From: Bradyrhizobium ivorense
Lineage (GTDB): Bacteria > Pseudomonadota > Alphaproteobacteria > Rhizobiales > Xanthobacteraceae
DNA: 64,000 nucleotides
Direction of reading: 5' to 3'
NCBI RefSeq assembly: GCF_900696085.1
Contig: NZ_CAADFC020000004.1
Span: forward strand, 310,001-374,000
Shown here: positions 1 through 9,177 of the stretch, piece by piece
How the letters are laid out: each line of letters starts with the position of its first letter
Numbering within the stretch: the first letter of the stretch is position 1
The notes under the pieces: generated by a model
Database searches by the model: none
The model's input: only the letters and a program-made list of their open reading frames with translations
What the model was told of the DNA's origin: nothing
Translations under genes and position numbers: made by a program

Positions 1-1903
1 CCGGGCGCGCGTCGCCTGTTGCCGAACCGATCAGTTCATACACGGCGAGGCCTTCCGTCCTGCCGTAGACGGCGATGCGATCGATCTCGCGCGTGACCAT
101 GGCCCCCTCGACGAGGCGCTTGGTCTCGGCGCCGATCAGAATTTGCGTCGCATAGTGCTTGTTGGCGCCTTCAAGGCGGCTTGCCACGTTCACGGCATCG
201 CCGATCACGGTGTAGTTCAGCCGCAATTCGGAGCCGACATTGCCGACCAGCATGCGGCCCGAATTGATGCCGATCCTGATTTGCAGGAGATGGCCCTGGT
301 CGTCCCTGACGCCGGCGGCCTCGATCGCCTGACGGCAGGCGAGCGCCGCCCGGCAACAGAGCAGCGCATGTTCGGCCTGCGCGGTCGGCGCGCCCCAAAA
401 CGCCATCACGGCGTCGCCGATGAATTTGTCGATGGTGCCGCCGTGGGCGACGATCACTTCGGAGGCGACGTCGAGATATCGCGACAACAACGGCACGACG
501 CGATCGCCCATGCGTTCCGAGAGCCCAGTGAAGCCGACCACGTCGATGAACATCACCGTCAGTTCCTGGATCGAGCCGCCGGGCTTCGCCTCGATGCCCT
601 GGCGCAGCAGCGACCTGACCAGATCGGCCGGGATGAATTTGCGGAAGGCGGCCAGGCCCGCGGCCATTTCGGCGATTGCCCCCGAAAGACTTGCGATCTC
701 GGCGAGCCGCGACGGATGGCGACGGACCTGATCGAGCGCAAAGTTCTCGACGTGCCGGATCTCGCCGACGACACGCGCGAGCGGAGCCGCGATCACCGAA
801 CGCGCCAACATCGCCGACAGGAGGGCCGCGAGCAGCGCGCCGACGGCAAGACCGATGACGAGCCGCCTCAGCGTGGTCTCGACCGGGGCGAGGAACTCGG
901 CCTCCGGGATGACGGTGACAAGCGACCAACCGGGAAACGGCAGCGGCGTCAGTGCGACCTCATAGGCGGCGCCGTCCGACGAGAGCCTGCGGCGCCACGC
1001 ATCGTCGCCGCCCCGATCGCCCGCCTCGTTCATCGCCATGCGCGCCAGCGGCAACATGTCGATGCGGCTGTGGGCGGGATGCAACTCGTCAGCATCCTTG
1101 TCGGGAGCAGCAATCAGTTCACCGCTCTTGTCGAGAATAAACGCGGTACCCGTGCGTCCGACCTCGAGCTGAGCGAGGAACCGGGACAGCCGCGTGTATT
1201 CGATCACGACCGCAAGCACGCCTTGCCGTTCCTGGTAGACGTCGATCGGCCCCGCGAAGGCAATCGAGGGGCGCGGGCCGATCGGGTGGTCGAGCACCCG
1301 GAACCATTGCGGACCGTTGGAGCCCATACTGGTCTTGAACCAGGCCTGGTTGATGACACGAAAATCACTTGGCTCGAAGCGGCGGGTCTCGAATTCGATG
1401 TCGCCGGGGATCACCCGATATTCATCGATCCGGCGCTGGCCGGGATGATCGGTCTTTGAAATTTCCATCATCTCGAGGTGGCCGTCGCCCAGCTTGTGGG
1501 CGGCAAAAAACGAACCGTCGGGCCAGCCGAAGGCGACCCAGGAGATCGTCGCCTGCGACTGCAGTTGCGACAGGAACACGAACTCACGCTTGTCGGCCTC
1601 GCGGGTGTCGAGGACGTTCTGCAGGAACAGCGTCCGGATCGCCGTATGGGCGGCGCGCGCTTCGCCGACGATCGCCGAGACTTCCTTGCGGACGGCGGCG
1701 ACGATCTGCTCGTTGATCGTCGAGGCGAGCTGCCGGCTGATCGATTCCGCGGTACGCCACCACAACAGGCTCGAGGCGGCCGCGGTAAGCAGGATCGCCG
1801 TCAACACCAGTGCCGAGACGGCCAGGCGAATGCTGACGGTCATGGCCTTGACCGACGAAGGCCGCAGGCGTCGCAATGCGCTTCGCGGTAGAACAGCGTT
1901 CAT
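1..1903 (-). CDS. Membrane-anchored class III adenylate cyclase with Cache-like sensor (3' end cut by window)
   Basis: Predicted to make cAMP from ATP in response to an extracytoplasmic signal. Reading from the ATG at 1903 the frame stays open to the window edge (about 634 codons, C-terminus missing). A short basic N-terminus leads into a membrane helix (about residues 20-42), then a roughly 300-residue periplasmic part resembling a double Cache domain, a second helix near residues 340-360, a HAMP-like linker, and a cyclase catalytic domain from about residue 440. The catalytic domain shows FIDVVGFT and KFIGDAVMAFWG, holding the two metal-binding Asp residues, and YTVIGDAVNVASRLE. The family architecture is well known in rhizobia; the ligand cannot be predicted. 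It is transcribed away from the buf operon, separated by 336 bp. A long frame on the opposite strand is a GC-driven shadow. Confidence 0.9.
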   Translation of the reverse strand, partial: MNAVLPRSALRRLRPSSVKAMTVSIRLAVSALVLTAILLTAAASSLLWWRTAESISRQLASTINEQIVAAVRKEVSAIVGEARAAHTAIRTLFLQNVLDTREADKREFVFLSQLQSQATISWVAFGWPDGSFFAAHKLGDGHLEMMEISKTDHPGQRRIDEYRVIPGDIEFETRRFEPSDFRVINQAWFKTSMGSNGPQWFRVLDHPIGPRPSIAFAGPIDVYQERQGVLAVVIEYTRLSRFLAQLEVGRTGTAFILDKSGELIAAPDKDADELHPAHSRIDMLPLARMAMNEAGDRGGDDAWRRRLSSDGAAYEVALTPLPFPGWSLVTVIPEAEFLAPVETTLRRLVIGLAVGALLAALLSAMLARSVIAAPLARVVGEIRHVENFALDQVRRHPSRLAEIASLSGAIAEMAAGLAAFRKFIPADLVRSLLRQGIEAKPGGSIQELTVMFIDVVGFTGLSERMGDRVVPLLSRYLDVASEVIVAHGGTIDKFIGDAVMAFWGAPTAQAEHALLCCRAALACRQAIEAAGVRDDQGHLLQIRIGINSGRMLVGNVGSELRLNYTVIGDAVNVASRLEGANKHYATQILIGAETKRLVEGAMVTREIDRIAVYGRTEGLAVYELIGSATGDARP

Positions 1904-2239
1904 ACTGGCTTCCGCCGGTCTATGGCAGGCATTGGTGGCGATACGCCGGCCAGGGGTGGATTGTTACGCGAGGCCAGCTCGCGTCGATCATGCCGCAGGA
2001 AGGTCGGCGCCGCCAATGCTCAGCGGGTTTGGTTTCGATAACGAACAGGCATTGGAAAGCAGCGTAAGTTTTCGCCTATCTGCACCCAAGCGCGGCCCCG
2101 TGGGGCGATCAGCGCGACATCCGCGACGATCTCACCGATTTGTGAGCGGCCGAACCGTAACGGCAGCCGTTGGCGATACGAATGAGATGGCGCGCCCCCA
2201 TTCGCCGAGGAGGCGAGGTAAACCAAAGTGGAGAAACCC
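1904..2239. other. Intergenic region between the cyclase gene and the buf operon
   Basis: 336 bp divergent spacer. It must carry the promoters of the cyclase (leftward) and of the bufferin operon (rightward). The only clear element I find is the GTAACG/CGAA promoter-like pair at 2157-2182. No convincing gene is present; the frames crossing it on both strands are not continuous with recognisable protein sequence. Confidence 0.6.
2157..2182 (+). promoter_or_regulatory. Candidate ECF (sigma-F-like) promoter of the buf operon
   Basis: GTAACG at 2157-2162 and CGAA at 2179-2182 are separated by exactly 16 bp, and lie about 58 bp upstream of the bufA start. In Caulobacter the metal-stress sigma factor SigF is reported to use a GTAACC-N16-CGAA type promoter in front of bufferin-type operons (recalled from the literature). 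The match here is 9 of 10 positions. Transcription would start around 2190, giving a short leader. Confidence 0.5.
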
Positions 2240-2539
2240 ATGAAGACCATTGTCAGCTCGCTCATCCTCGCGAGCGCCGTGACGACAGCGCTCGCGACCG
2301 TTGCCGCCGCCAATCCCTTGACCAAGGCGGAAGCCGATGCCGCCGTCGCAGCGCACAAGGAAAAGTGCTTCGGCGTCGCTCTGAAGGGCCAGAATGATTG
2401 CGCCGCCGGCCCCGGCACCACCTGCCAGGGCACCTCGACCGTGGACTTCCAGGGCAACGCCTGGAAGTTCGTGCAGGGCGGCACCTGCACCAGCATCCAG
2501 CTTCCGAACGGCAAGACCGGCTCGCTCAAGCCGGTCTGA
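2240..2539 (+). CDS. bufA: Bufferin precursor peptide (DUF2282 family)
   Basis: Encodes a 99-residue exported precursor. Residues 1-24 form a signal peptide (Met-Lys start, hydrophobic core, AAA-N cleavage region). The mature part carries four Cys at 43, 54, 62 and 83, in EKCFG, QNDC, TTCQGTS and GGTC contexts, typical of DUF2282/BufA1 proteins. In characterised bufferins a MNIO enzyme converts such Cys residues to copper-binding thiooxazole-type heterocycles, and the peptide is then exported to protect against metal stress. That function is inferred here from family and operon. I chose the ATG at 2240 because GGAG lies at 2230-2233 with 6 bp spacing; an in-frame GTG at 2228 has no such site. 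It is first in a four-gene operon with DUF692, DUF2063 and DoxX genes. Confidence 0.88.
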   Translation: MKTIVSSLILASAVTTALATVAAANPLTKAEADAAVAAHKEKCFGVALKGQNDCAAGPGTTCQGTSTVDFQGNAWKFVQGGTCTSIQLPNGKTGSLKPV

Positions 2540-2587
2540 TCGACCGGGCAGGCGACCATCACGATAGCGGGAAAGCGGAGAGACGAC

Positions 2588-3499
2588 ATGAGTGCAGCGG
2601 TCTTGTCCGGATTGCATGCAACCGAGGCTCATCGCTTTCCTGTATTTCGGGTACGCGACCTCGCCGGTAGCAGCTTCAAGCATGAGCACCTCCCGGCGAT
2701 TCTCGACGACGGAAGGCAACGCGGCTTCTTCGAAGTCCATGCCGAGAATTACATGGGAGCCGGGGGACCGCCGCATCGTGCGCTGGAGGCCGTGCGCCGC
2801 GACCATCCGATATCGCTGCATGGCGTTTGCATGTCGATAGGAGGTCCGGAGCCGCTCGACCGGACTCATCTTGCGCGCTTCCGTGCCCTGGTCGAGCGCT
2901 ACGAGCCTGCGCTGGTGTCGGAACATCTGGCCTGGTCTACCCACCAGACCACTTACTTCAACGATTTGCTGCCGCTGCCCTACACCGACGCGACGCTCGG
3001 CCGGGTCTGCGATCATGTCAACCAGGTGCAAGATGCCATCCGGCGGCCGCTTCTGCTGGAGAACCCGTCCACCTATTTGTCGTTCAGCGAATCGACGATG
3101 GCAGAGACGGAGTTCATCCGGCGCATCGCGGAGCATACCGGATGCGGTCTGCTGCTCGATATCAACAACGTCTTCGTCTCCGCGACCAACCACCGATTCT
3201 CTGCGCTCGAATATCTTTCGAACTTTCCGCTTGACCGTGTCGGCGAGATTCATCTTGCGGGCCACGCCGAGCAGACCGACGACGAGGGCGACCTGCTCCT
3301 GATCGACAGCCACGACGGACCGGTGGCCGACCCGGTATGGAAACTGTACGAGCTCATCATCGCACGATCCGGCCCCATCCCGACCCTGATCGAGTGGGAC
3401 AGCAACATTCCCGGTTGGCCCGTTCTGAGGGCCGAAGCAGCAGCCGCGCAAGCGATCCTTGACCGTTACAAAAGGGATGCGCGTGATGCTGCCGCTTGA
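2588..3499 (+). CDS. bufB: MNIO-family peptide-modifying oxidase (DUF692), bufferin maturase
   Basis: A 303-residue TIM-barrel protein of the multinuclear non-heme iron oxidase (DUF692) family, which oxidises Cys residues of precursor peptides. Metal-ligand motifs run in order: HAENY (51-55), SLHG (76-79), SEHLAW (111-116), LLENPSTYL (156-164), [12 protein letters not shown] (191-202), EIHLAGH (220-226), DSHDGPV (240-246) and EWDSNIP (269-275). All the expected His, Glu, Asp and Asn ligands appear intact and the length is typical. The ATG at 2588 has GGAG at 2577-2580. It lies 48 bp downstream of bufA and overlaps the next gene, so the enzyme and its presumed substrate are co-transcribed. The substrate assignment rests on operon context. 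Confidence 0.92.
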   Translation: MSAAVLSGLHATEAHRFPVFRVRDLAGSSFKHEHLPAILDDGRQRGFFEVHAENYMGAGGPPHRALEAVRRDHPISLHGVCMSIGGPEPLDRTHLARFRALVERYEPALVSEHLAWSTHQTTYFNDLLPLPYTDATLGRVCDHVNQVQDAIRRPLLLENPSTYLSFSESTMAETEFIRRIAEHTGCGLLLDINNVFVSATNHRFSALEYLSNFPLDRVGEIHLAGHAEQTDDEGDLLLIDSHDGPVADPVWKLYELIIARSGPIPTLIEWDSNIPGWPVLRAEAAAAQAILDRYKRDARDAAA

Positions 3500-4268
3500 G
3501 CCGGAAATACCGTCCTATGCGGCGTTTGCCGCGGCGCTCGTCGATGCAACGCGCGCGACGCCTCCGATCGTGACCGGCCCCCCGGGCAAGGGCGCGGTGA
3601 AGCGCTACAACGTCTATCGCAACAACGTTACGGTCAGTCTCGTCAACGCGCTCGCCGCGGTCTATCCAGCCGTCCAACGCATCACCGGGGACGAGTTCTT
3701 TCGCGCCATGGCGCGCTTTCACATCCGCGCCACGCCGCCGTCATCGCGGCTCCTGTTCGAATACGGTCGCGACTTTCCGGCCTTCATCGAGACTTACGAA
3801 TACGCGCGAGGCCTTCCGTGGCTTGCCGACGTTGCACGGATCGAGCGGGCCTGGCTCGACGCATACCACGCGGCAGACGCCGAACCGCTGTCTGCCGCGT
3901 CGCTGGCGGCGACACCGCCCGAGCGGCTGGCGGACGCGGTGTTTACCGCACATCCGGCAACGCGGATCGTGCGCTCCCGTTTCTCGGCCGTGACCATCTT
4001 TGCGGCCAACCGGAACGAGGCCCCCGTGGGGCAGATCGATGCCGGTACGCCGGAAGATGGCCTGATCACGCGGCCCGACGCCGAGGTCATCGTACGGCAT
4101 CTGCCCGAGGGCGGCGCCGTGTTCCTGGAAAGCCTGATATCGGGACAATCACTTGGCGAGGCCGCGGCGCTGGCGTTGCGCTGTTCGCCGTCCTTCGATC
4201 TCGCCGCCGGCATTGCTGGAATGATTCAGGCGGGTGCCTTCACCACTCTCAGTCTCGGAGCAGCATGA
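3486..4268 (+). CDS. bufC: DUF2063 family protein, MNIO partner of the bufferin system
   Basis: About 260 residues. The N-terminal half has the DUF2063 signature: a [10 protein letters not shown] segment, [17 protein letters not shown], and [31 protein letters not shown]. In characterised MNIO systems this partner binds the precursor and helps present it to the DUF692 enzyme; that role is assumed here. The C-terminal half, about 110 residues, is a second less conserved domain. The frame overlaps the end of bufB by 14 bp from the ATG at 3486, which has an AAGGG about 10 bp upstream. An ATG at 3477 is also possible but would sit directly against that site. Its stop overlaps the next start (ATGATG at 4265), indicating translational coupling. 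Confidence 0.88.
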   Translation: MLPLEPEIPSYAAFAAALVDATRATPPIVTGPPGKGAVKRYNVYRNNVTVSLVNALAAVYPAVQRITGDEFFRAMARFHIRATPPSSRLLFEYGRDFPAFIETYEYARGLPWLADVARIERAWLDAYHAADAEPLSAASLAATPPERLADAVFTAHPATRIVRSRFSAVTIFAANRNEAPVGQIDAGTPEDGLITRPDAEVIVRHLPEGGAVFLESLISGQSLGEAAALALRCSPSFDLAAGIAGMIQAGAFTTLSLGAA

Positions 4269-4813
4269 TGGTCATCGATCGACAGTACGGCGCGAGCGAT
4301 CGGCTTCCGCTCAGCCTTCTTGCAGATAAGGCCATCCACCTGATCCAGACCGTGGCGCAGCCGTCGCTGGTTCAACTCGTCATGCGCCTGGCCCTGGCCG
4401 TGCCGTTCTGGAAATCCGGTATCCTCAAATGGACCGGCTTTGGGAAACTCAGCGACACCGCGGTCACCCTGTTTACCGATGAATTCATGCTGCATCTGCC
4501 CGGAGGGCCCTATCACTACCCGGTGCCGGCAGTGATGGCCTTCCTGTCCGGAACGGGAGAAATCCTTTTTCCGGTTCTGCTTGTGCTTGGGCTGGGCACC
4601 CGCTTCGCGGCGCTCGGGCTGTTGGTCATGACGGTGATTGTCGAACTGACCGTGCCTGACGGCTGGCCGATTCATATGACCTGGGCGGCGATGGCGCTTG
4701 GGATCATGGCCTGGGGACCGGGACGCCTCTCACTCGATCATCTGGTGCGCGGGCACGTTCAGTTACCGAATGACAGGCGGACCGCAGCAAGGGAAACGCG
4801 CTTGGGCGAATGA
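4265..4813 (+). CDS. bufD: DoxX-family membrane protein of the bufferin operon
   Basis: 182 residues with about four hydrophobic segments and the DoxX-type GILKWTGF and GEILFPVLLVLGLGTRFAAL stretches. DoxX-like proteins are the usual fourth gene of bufferin operons. Their exact role is not settled; redox or membrane-linked electron transfer has been suggested. Translation starts at the overlapping ATGATG (4265 or 4268), coupled to the bufC stop at 4266-4268. No terminator is obvious after the stop at 4813. The next bases contain only a degenerate reverse-strand frame. Confidence 0.85.
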   Translation: MMVIDRQYGASDRLPLSLLADKAIHLIQTVAQPSLVQLVMRLALAVPFWKSGILKWTGFGKLSDTAVTLFTDEFMLHLPGGPYHYPVPAVMAFLSGTGEILFPVLLVLGLGTRFAALGLLVMTVIVELTVPDGWPIHMTWAAMALGIMAWGPGRLSLDHLVRGHVQLPNDRRTAARETRLGE

Positions 4814-4977
4814 CAGCGCGTCGATGCGGCTTCGGCATAGAGCGCGCGGCCATCGTCGATCAGATGGCAGTTGCCGCCCTAATGCTCGATCGCCGACACG
4901 GTGCCGTCGACCCAGCCGCGCCGATTGCTCGGCCCGGCTGAGGGATTGTGGCGGGAGAACGTGGTCCCGTTCGACAT
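4814..4977 (-). pseudogene. Possible gene remnant with an internal stop
   Basis: On the reverse strand an ATG at 4977 opens a 32-codon frame ending in TAG at 4879-4881. The same frame continues afterwards with protein-like sequence (GGNCHLIDDGRALYAEAAS) until it meets the bufD end. The segment on both sides of the stop reads like one protein, including GWVDGTVSAIEH before the stop, so it may be a decayed short gene. I do not recognise the family. A sequencing error or chance frame is possible. Confidence 0.3.
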
Positions 4978-5028
4978 GGGACCATGTCATCATAATTCGC
5001 CTCCGGCAGCACGCTGGAAGTACCGCCC

Positions 5029-6222
5029 TTACCCCGCCCTGCGCAGCTTCAGCGCATCGTAGAGGGCGGTTTCGAAATTCATGTAGCCGATGAACGATGC
5101 CGAATCGCCGAACGGGAGAATCTGGGTGGCCCAGAATCCGCCGAACCCGTTGTGGCGATCGATCCAGTAGAACAGGTTGGCAAGGCCGGCCCAGCCCAGC
5201 GCACCGGCCGGGCGGCCGGTCGGAGCCTGCTCGTCATTGATCATGAAGCTGAGCGCCCACGACTTCGACTGGCCGGGGAAGAACTCCGCGTCGTTGGCGA
5301 GCGAGGGGATCACGCCGGTGATCGCGGTGACCTTGTTGTTGCCAAGGTGGTTCTTTTCCGCCATCCGCACGGTTTCGGGCCTCAGCACGCGGCCGTTCTC
5401 GCCGGCGCCGTCGTTCAGCCACATCCGGATGAAGCGCATGTAGTCGCCGATCGTGCCGTAGAGCCCGTGGCCGCCCATGTGGATTTCGGGATTTGCCGGC
5501 AGCTCGAAATCCATCGGCGTCAGCGAACCGTCGGCGTTGCGGGCATGAATCCCGGCGAGCCTGCGCCGCATCGCATCGGTGAGCTCGAACGTCGTATCCT
5601 CGATGCCGAGCGGTTCGAAGATGCGCGTCCTGAACACCTCGCCGAGCCGCTTGCCCGCGATCGCTTCGACGATCTGGCCGCACCAATCCATGTTGGTGCC
5701 GTATTCCCAGCGCTCACCCGGATCGAACAGCAGCGGGGTCATCAGCGCGGCCCTGGACGCCGTGATGACGCTCGGCTGTCCCTTCTCCTGCGCGAGCCGA
5801 TTGTAGGTGTGATTGATGAAGTCGTAGCTCAGGCCGGCGGAGTGGACCATCAGCATGCGGGTGGTTATGTCGCGCTTCGGCGCGCGGAGCCGCGGCTCGC
5901 CGTTGTCGTCAAAGCCTTCGATGACCTGGAGCTTGCCGATGTCGGGGGCGTAAGTTTTGGCCGGCGCGTCGAGATCGAGCTTGCCCTCCTCGACGAGTTG
6001 CAGCGCGGCCGTCCCGGTGATCGCCTTGGTGGTCGAGAAGATCGCGAACACGCTGTCGGTCGTCATGTCGGCGGGTTGATCGAGGCGGCGCTTGCCGGCG
6101 GCACCTTCATAGATGTTGCGATGGCGGTCGGTCACCATGGCAACGACGCCGGGAACGCGCGGACTGGATGTCACAACGCCGTCGAGAATCGCATCTGCTG
6201 CCGCACTGAAATTCGTGCTCAT
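5029..6222 (-). CDS. Serine esterase of the beta-lactamase (class C / EstB-like) fold
   Basis: A 397-residue cytoplasmic hydrolase; no signal peptide is evident. It has the catalytic SxxK tetrad STTK (63-66) and the YxN-type motif YGTN (174-177). A HMGGHG stretch replaces the KTG box of true beta-lactamases, which fits an esterase rather than antibiotic resistance. I start at the ATG at 6222 because GGAGGA sits just upstream; the 26 extra codons further upstream look non-coding. It lies 81 bp downstream of the Baeyer-Villiger monooxygenase on the same strand. A monooxygenase that makes esters and an esterase that cleaves them form a plausible two-step ketone degradation route. Substrate unknown. 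Confidence 0.85.
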   Translation of the reverse strand: MSTNFSAAADAILDGVVTSSPRVPGVVAMVTDRHRNIYEGAAGKRRLDQPADMTTDSVFAIFSTTKAITGTAALQLVEEGKLDLDAPAKTYAPDIGKLQVIEGFDDNGEPRLRAPKRDITTRMLMVHSAGLSYDFINHTYNRLAQEKGQPSVITASRAALMTPLLFDPGERWEYGTNMDWCGQIVEAIAGKRLGEVFRTRIFEPLGIEDTTFELTDAMRRRLAGIHARNADGSLTPMDFELPANPEIHMGGHGLYGTIGDYMRFIRMWLNDGAGENGRVLRPETVRMAEKNHLGNNKVTAITGVIPSLANDAEFFPGQSKSWALSFMINDEQAPTGRPAGALGWAGLANLFYWIDRHNGFGGFWATQILPFGDSASFIGYMNFETALYDALKLRRAG

Positions 6223-6303
6223 TGTCGTCCTCCATATTGTTTGTGATGTGATCGATCGTGAGCGGCGCCGCCGGCCGGAAGGCCGCGGCGCCGGACGCAA
6301 CCG

Positions 6304-7944
6304 TTACTGCATGGCAAAGCCCTGATAACCGCTTGCAGCAACCTCGTCGCATTTCTGGCGATAGGTGCCGACGCCGCCGCAATAGGACAACACCCGGCGC
6401 GGCTTGCCCTCGACATTCGAGCCGAGGTACCAGGAATTGGTCTTCGCGATCAGCGTCGCGTTTGCCGTTTCATCGTGGTGCGCCACCCACTGATCTTCGG
6501 CATCCCTGGTCGGCTCGATGACGTTCAGATTCTTGCCGCGCAAATATTTGATGCAATCGTCGATCCACTCGACCTGTTGCTGCAGGCAGGTGGTCATGTT
6601 GCACAATGCGGCCGAGGGCGCGAGCGGCACCGCAGTGGTGAACAGGTTCGGGTAGCCGTGAACCTGCAGGCCCATCGTGGTGCGGATGTCCCTGCCCCAG
6701 TCCTCCTTCAGCGATCGTCCGTCGCGGCCGCGGATATCGATCCGCGTCAACGCTCCCGTTCCGGCGTCGAAGCCGGTCGCCAGAATGACGACGTCGAACT
6801 CGTGCACCGTGCCATCGGCAGTCTGGATGCCCTCCGGCGTGATGCGGGCGATCGGATTGTTCTTGACGCTGACGATCTCGACATTGGGCCGCAGGAAGGC
6901 CTCGAGGAAATTGGATTCGAGCGGCACTCGGTGGGTGCCGAAGCCGTAGTCGGACGGAATCAGCTGCTCGCACAGCTTGGGGTCCTTGAGCCGCTCGCGC
7001 ATCTTCTCGCGCACGAACTCGGTAATCTCGGCGTTGACGGCTTCGTCGAAGAACAATTCGGCGAAGGATGAGACCCACAGCTTCAGGGACCCGTGGTTCC
7101 AGCAGTCCTCGATCACCTGACGTCGCTGCGCGGGCGTCAGGTCGGCCCAGACGTGCTCAAAGTCGAATTCGAATCCGGTAAACGTCTTCGGCAGCCGCTC
7201 GGTGAGGGATTTGAACTTCGATTTGTAGGCCTCGATATCCGACGCCTCCCATTTCGGGTTCTTCATCGGGATGATGTATTGCGGCGTGCGGATGAACACC
7301 TTGAGGTGACCGACCTCGCCGGCGATCGACTGGATCACCTGGATTCCGGTCGCGCCGTTGCCGACCACGCCCACGCGCTTGCCGGCGAGTTCGATCGGCC
7401 CCTTAGGCCAGCGCGCAGTGTGGAACAGCTCGCCCTTGAACGTCTCCTGTCCCGGGAAGGACACGTGCGGCGCCGAGAGCATACCGCAGCAGGTGACCAG
7501 GAACTGGGTGTCGATGACATCGCCCTTGTCCGTCGTCACCAGCCAGCGTTGCGCCGCCTCATCGAAGTGCGCGCTCTTGACCGTGGTGCCGAACTGAATG
7601 TCCTTCTTGAGGTCGAGGCGGTCGGCGACATAGTTCAGCCAGCGCTCGATTTCCGGCTGGGACGGGAAGCGCTCGCTCCAGCTCCAACCTTTGTAGAGTT
7701 CCTCCGAGAACAGGTACTGATAGGTGTGGCCTTCGGAATCGAAGCGCGCCCCGGGATAGCGGTTCCAGTACCAGGTGCCGCCTACGCTTGACCCGGCGTC
7801 GATCCCCCTCACACTCAGTCCCTGCTCACGCAGGCGGAATAATTGATAGAGACCGGCGACGCCGGCGCCGACGACCACGGCGTCGAGCTTGGTCGTAGCA
7901 TGCGCACCATTGCTTCCATTCGACCTCGTGACGGTCTCGGTCAT
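6304..7944 (-). CDS. Baeyer-Villiger flavin monooxygenase
   Basis: A 546-residue FAD- and NADPH-dependent enzyme expected to insert oxygen next to a ketone carbonyl. It shows a first Rossmann motif GAGVAG (26-31), GGTWYWNRYPGARFD (55-69), the diagnostic Baeyer-Villiger fingerprint FxGxxxHxxxWP as FKGELFHTARWP (169-180), and a second dinucleotide motif GNGATG (195-200). Length matches type I enzymes such as cyclohexanone or phenylacetone monooxygenase. The start at 7944 follows a GAGGAAA ribosome-binding site. The esterase gene follows in the same direction and an AraC regulator is divergent, so the pair is probably induced by its substrate. Which ketone is used cannot be read from the sequence. 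Confidence 0.92.
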   Translation of the reverse strand: MTETVTRSNGSNGAHATTKLDAVVVGAGVAGLYQLFRLREQGLSVRGIDAGSSVGGTWYWNRYPGARFDSEGHTYQYLFSEELYKGWSWSERFPSQPEIERWLNYVADRLDLKKDIQFGTTVKSAHFDEAAQRWLVTTDKGDVIDTQFLVTCCGMLSAPHVSFPGQETFKGELFHTARWPKGPIELAGKRVGVVGNGATGIQVIQSIAGEVGHLKVFIRTPQYIIPMKNPKWEASDIEAYKSKFKSLTERLPKTFTGFEFDFEHVWADLTPAQRRQVIEDCWNHGSLKLWVSSFAELFFDEAVNAEITEFVREKMRERLKDPKLCEQLIPSDYGFGTHRVPLESNFLEAFLRPNVEIVSVKNNPIARITPEGIQTADGTVHEFDVVILATGFDAGTGALTRIDIRGRDGRSLKEDWGRDIRTTMGLQVHGYPNLFTTAVPLAPSAALCNMTTCLQQQVEWIDDCIKYLRGKNLNVIEPTRDAEDQWVAHHDETANATLIAKTNSWYLGSNVEGKPRRVLSYCGGVGTYRQKCDEVAASGYQGFAMQ

Positions 7945-8241
7945 CGTTTCCTCCTGTGTCCTGATTCACACACTCCCATCCACCGGCGTCGCCGGGCGAT
8001 GGTGCGTTGCGTCAATTTGGCCTCGGCCGCTGGCGCAGTCGCCGAGACGCTGAGCAGGCTGCAGGCCGTTCGACCGAGCGGCTTGGATGAAACTGACAAT
8101 CTCTGGAACGCGGCCGTGCAATCGAGCCATCGGCCGTTGGTCGGCTTGGCAAACCGCGAAAGCGGCCTATCCTGCGCTCAGACGTCCGGCCAAGAAGAAG
8201 CGGTCAACCGCGCCACGGATTCCAGGGAGGAGGCTCGCGCG

Positions 8242-9144
8242 ATGGCCCAATTGATCACGGTCGAGGAGCTGCCGCGCTACGCTCCCGGAGAGATGAAGCT
8301 GGACAGCGCCTCAATCGGGAGGGACGATTTCCGGTTGCGCATCTTTCGCTATGCGCCATCGGATATCTGGGTTCCCCCATCGGCCAACTTTCTGCTTGTG
8401 CTCTATCGCGACGGCGTGACGTCGATGAACCGCCGTGTCACCGGCGCCTGGAAGCAGGATCACGTCGGCCGCGGCGTCACGTCGTTCCTGACCCGCGCGG
8501 AGCCGTCAAGCTGGCACTGGAAGAATGACATCGAGGTCACGCATTTCTATATCTCCCCCGCCCTCATGATGAAGACGGCGAGCGATGCCTTCGACCGCGA
8601 CGCCGAGTCGATCGAGCTTCACGATCTCCTTAAGGCCGAAGATCCGATGCTGACCTGGATCAACGACCAGATGGTTCAGGAGGTTGCCTCAGGAGGTCCG
8701 GGCGGACGCCTCTGCTATGACGCGCTGGCGCTGCAGGCGAGCGTGCACATCCTGCGGAAATATGCGGCGATCGAGTTCAAGATGCCCTGCGCGCAAGGAC
8801 GCTTCCGCCCGGCGCATGCCCGGCTGATCGAGGACTATATCGAGCAGAACATCTTCCGAAACATCACACTCGAGGAGTTGGCGAACATCTGCAATTGCAC
8901 GCCGGTCCAGTTTGCCCGCAAATTCCGCGTGCATTACGGCATGCGGCCGCACGCCTATGTCCTGCGGCGCAAGGTGGAGCACGCATGCCAGCATCTGCGC
9001 AAAGACCGCGTCGCGCTGAAGGAGATCGCGCTGCTGAGCGGCTTCGCAGATCAAAGCCACCTCAACCGCGTCTTCCGGCAGCACATGAACGTGACGCCGG
9101 CGGAGTATCGCCGGCAAGTGTGCGAGCACACGGCGCAGGCGTGA
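8242..9144 (+). CDS. AraC family transcriptional regulator, divergent from the monooxygenase operon
   Basis: 300 residues. The N-terminal about 190 residues form a cupin-like sensing domain. Residues about 200-298 hold two helix-turn-helix motifs (ITLEELANICNCTPVQFARKF and LKEIALLSGFADQSHLNRVF) ending in the usual MNVTPAEYRRQ. I start at the ATG at 8242, which has GGGAGGAGG at 8225-8233; the frame is open further upstream but that part is not protein-like. The 297 bp between it and the divergent monooxygenase gene should contain the operator. I see no other gene there. The most likely job is activation of the monooxygenase-esterase operon in response to its substrate, by analogy with similar clusters. 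Confidence 0.88.
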   Translation: MAQLITVEELPRYAPGEMKLDSASIGRDDFRLRIFRYAPSDIWVPPSANFLLVLYRDGVTSMNRRVTGAWKQDHVGRGVTSFLTRAEPSSWHWKNDIEVTHFYISPALMMKTASDAFDRDAESIELHDLLKAEDPMLTWINDQMVQEVASGGPGGRLCYDALALQASVHILRKYAAIEFKMPCAQGRFRPAHARLIEDYIEQNIFRNITLEELANICNCTPVQFARKFRVHYGMRPHAYVLRRKVEHACQHLRKDRVALKEIALLSGFADQSHLNRVFRQHMNVTPAEYRRQVCEHTAQA

Positions 9145-9177
9145 GGCGGCCTGCGCCGTCGGCGGCGAGTTTGCCGT

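Noticed and set aside
143..1459. 438-codon frame on the + strand opposite the adenylate cyclase
   Set aside because: The reverse strand carries clear cyclase motifs over the same bases; the + strand frame has none.
2132..3451. 439-codon reverse-strand frame over the bufferin operon
   Set aside because: It is the complement shadow of bufA and bufB, both of which have complete family motifs and ribosome-binding sites.
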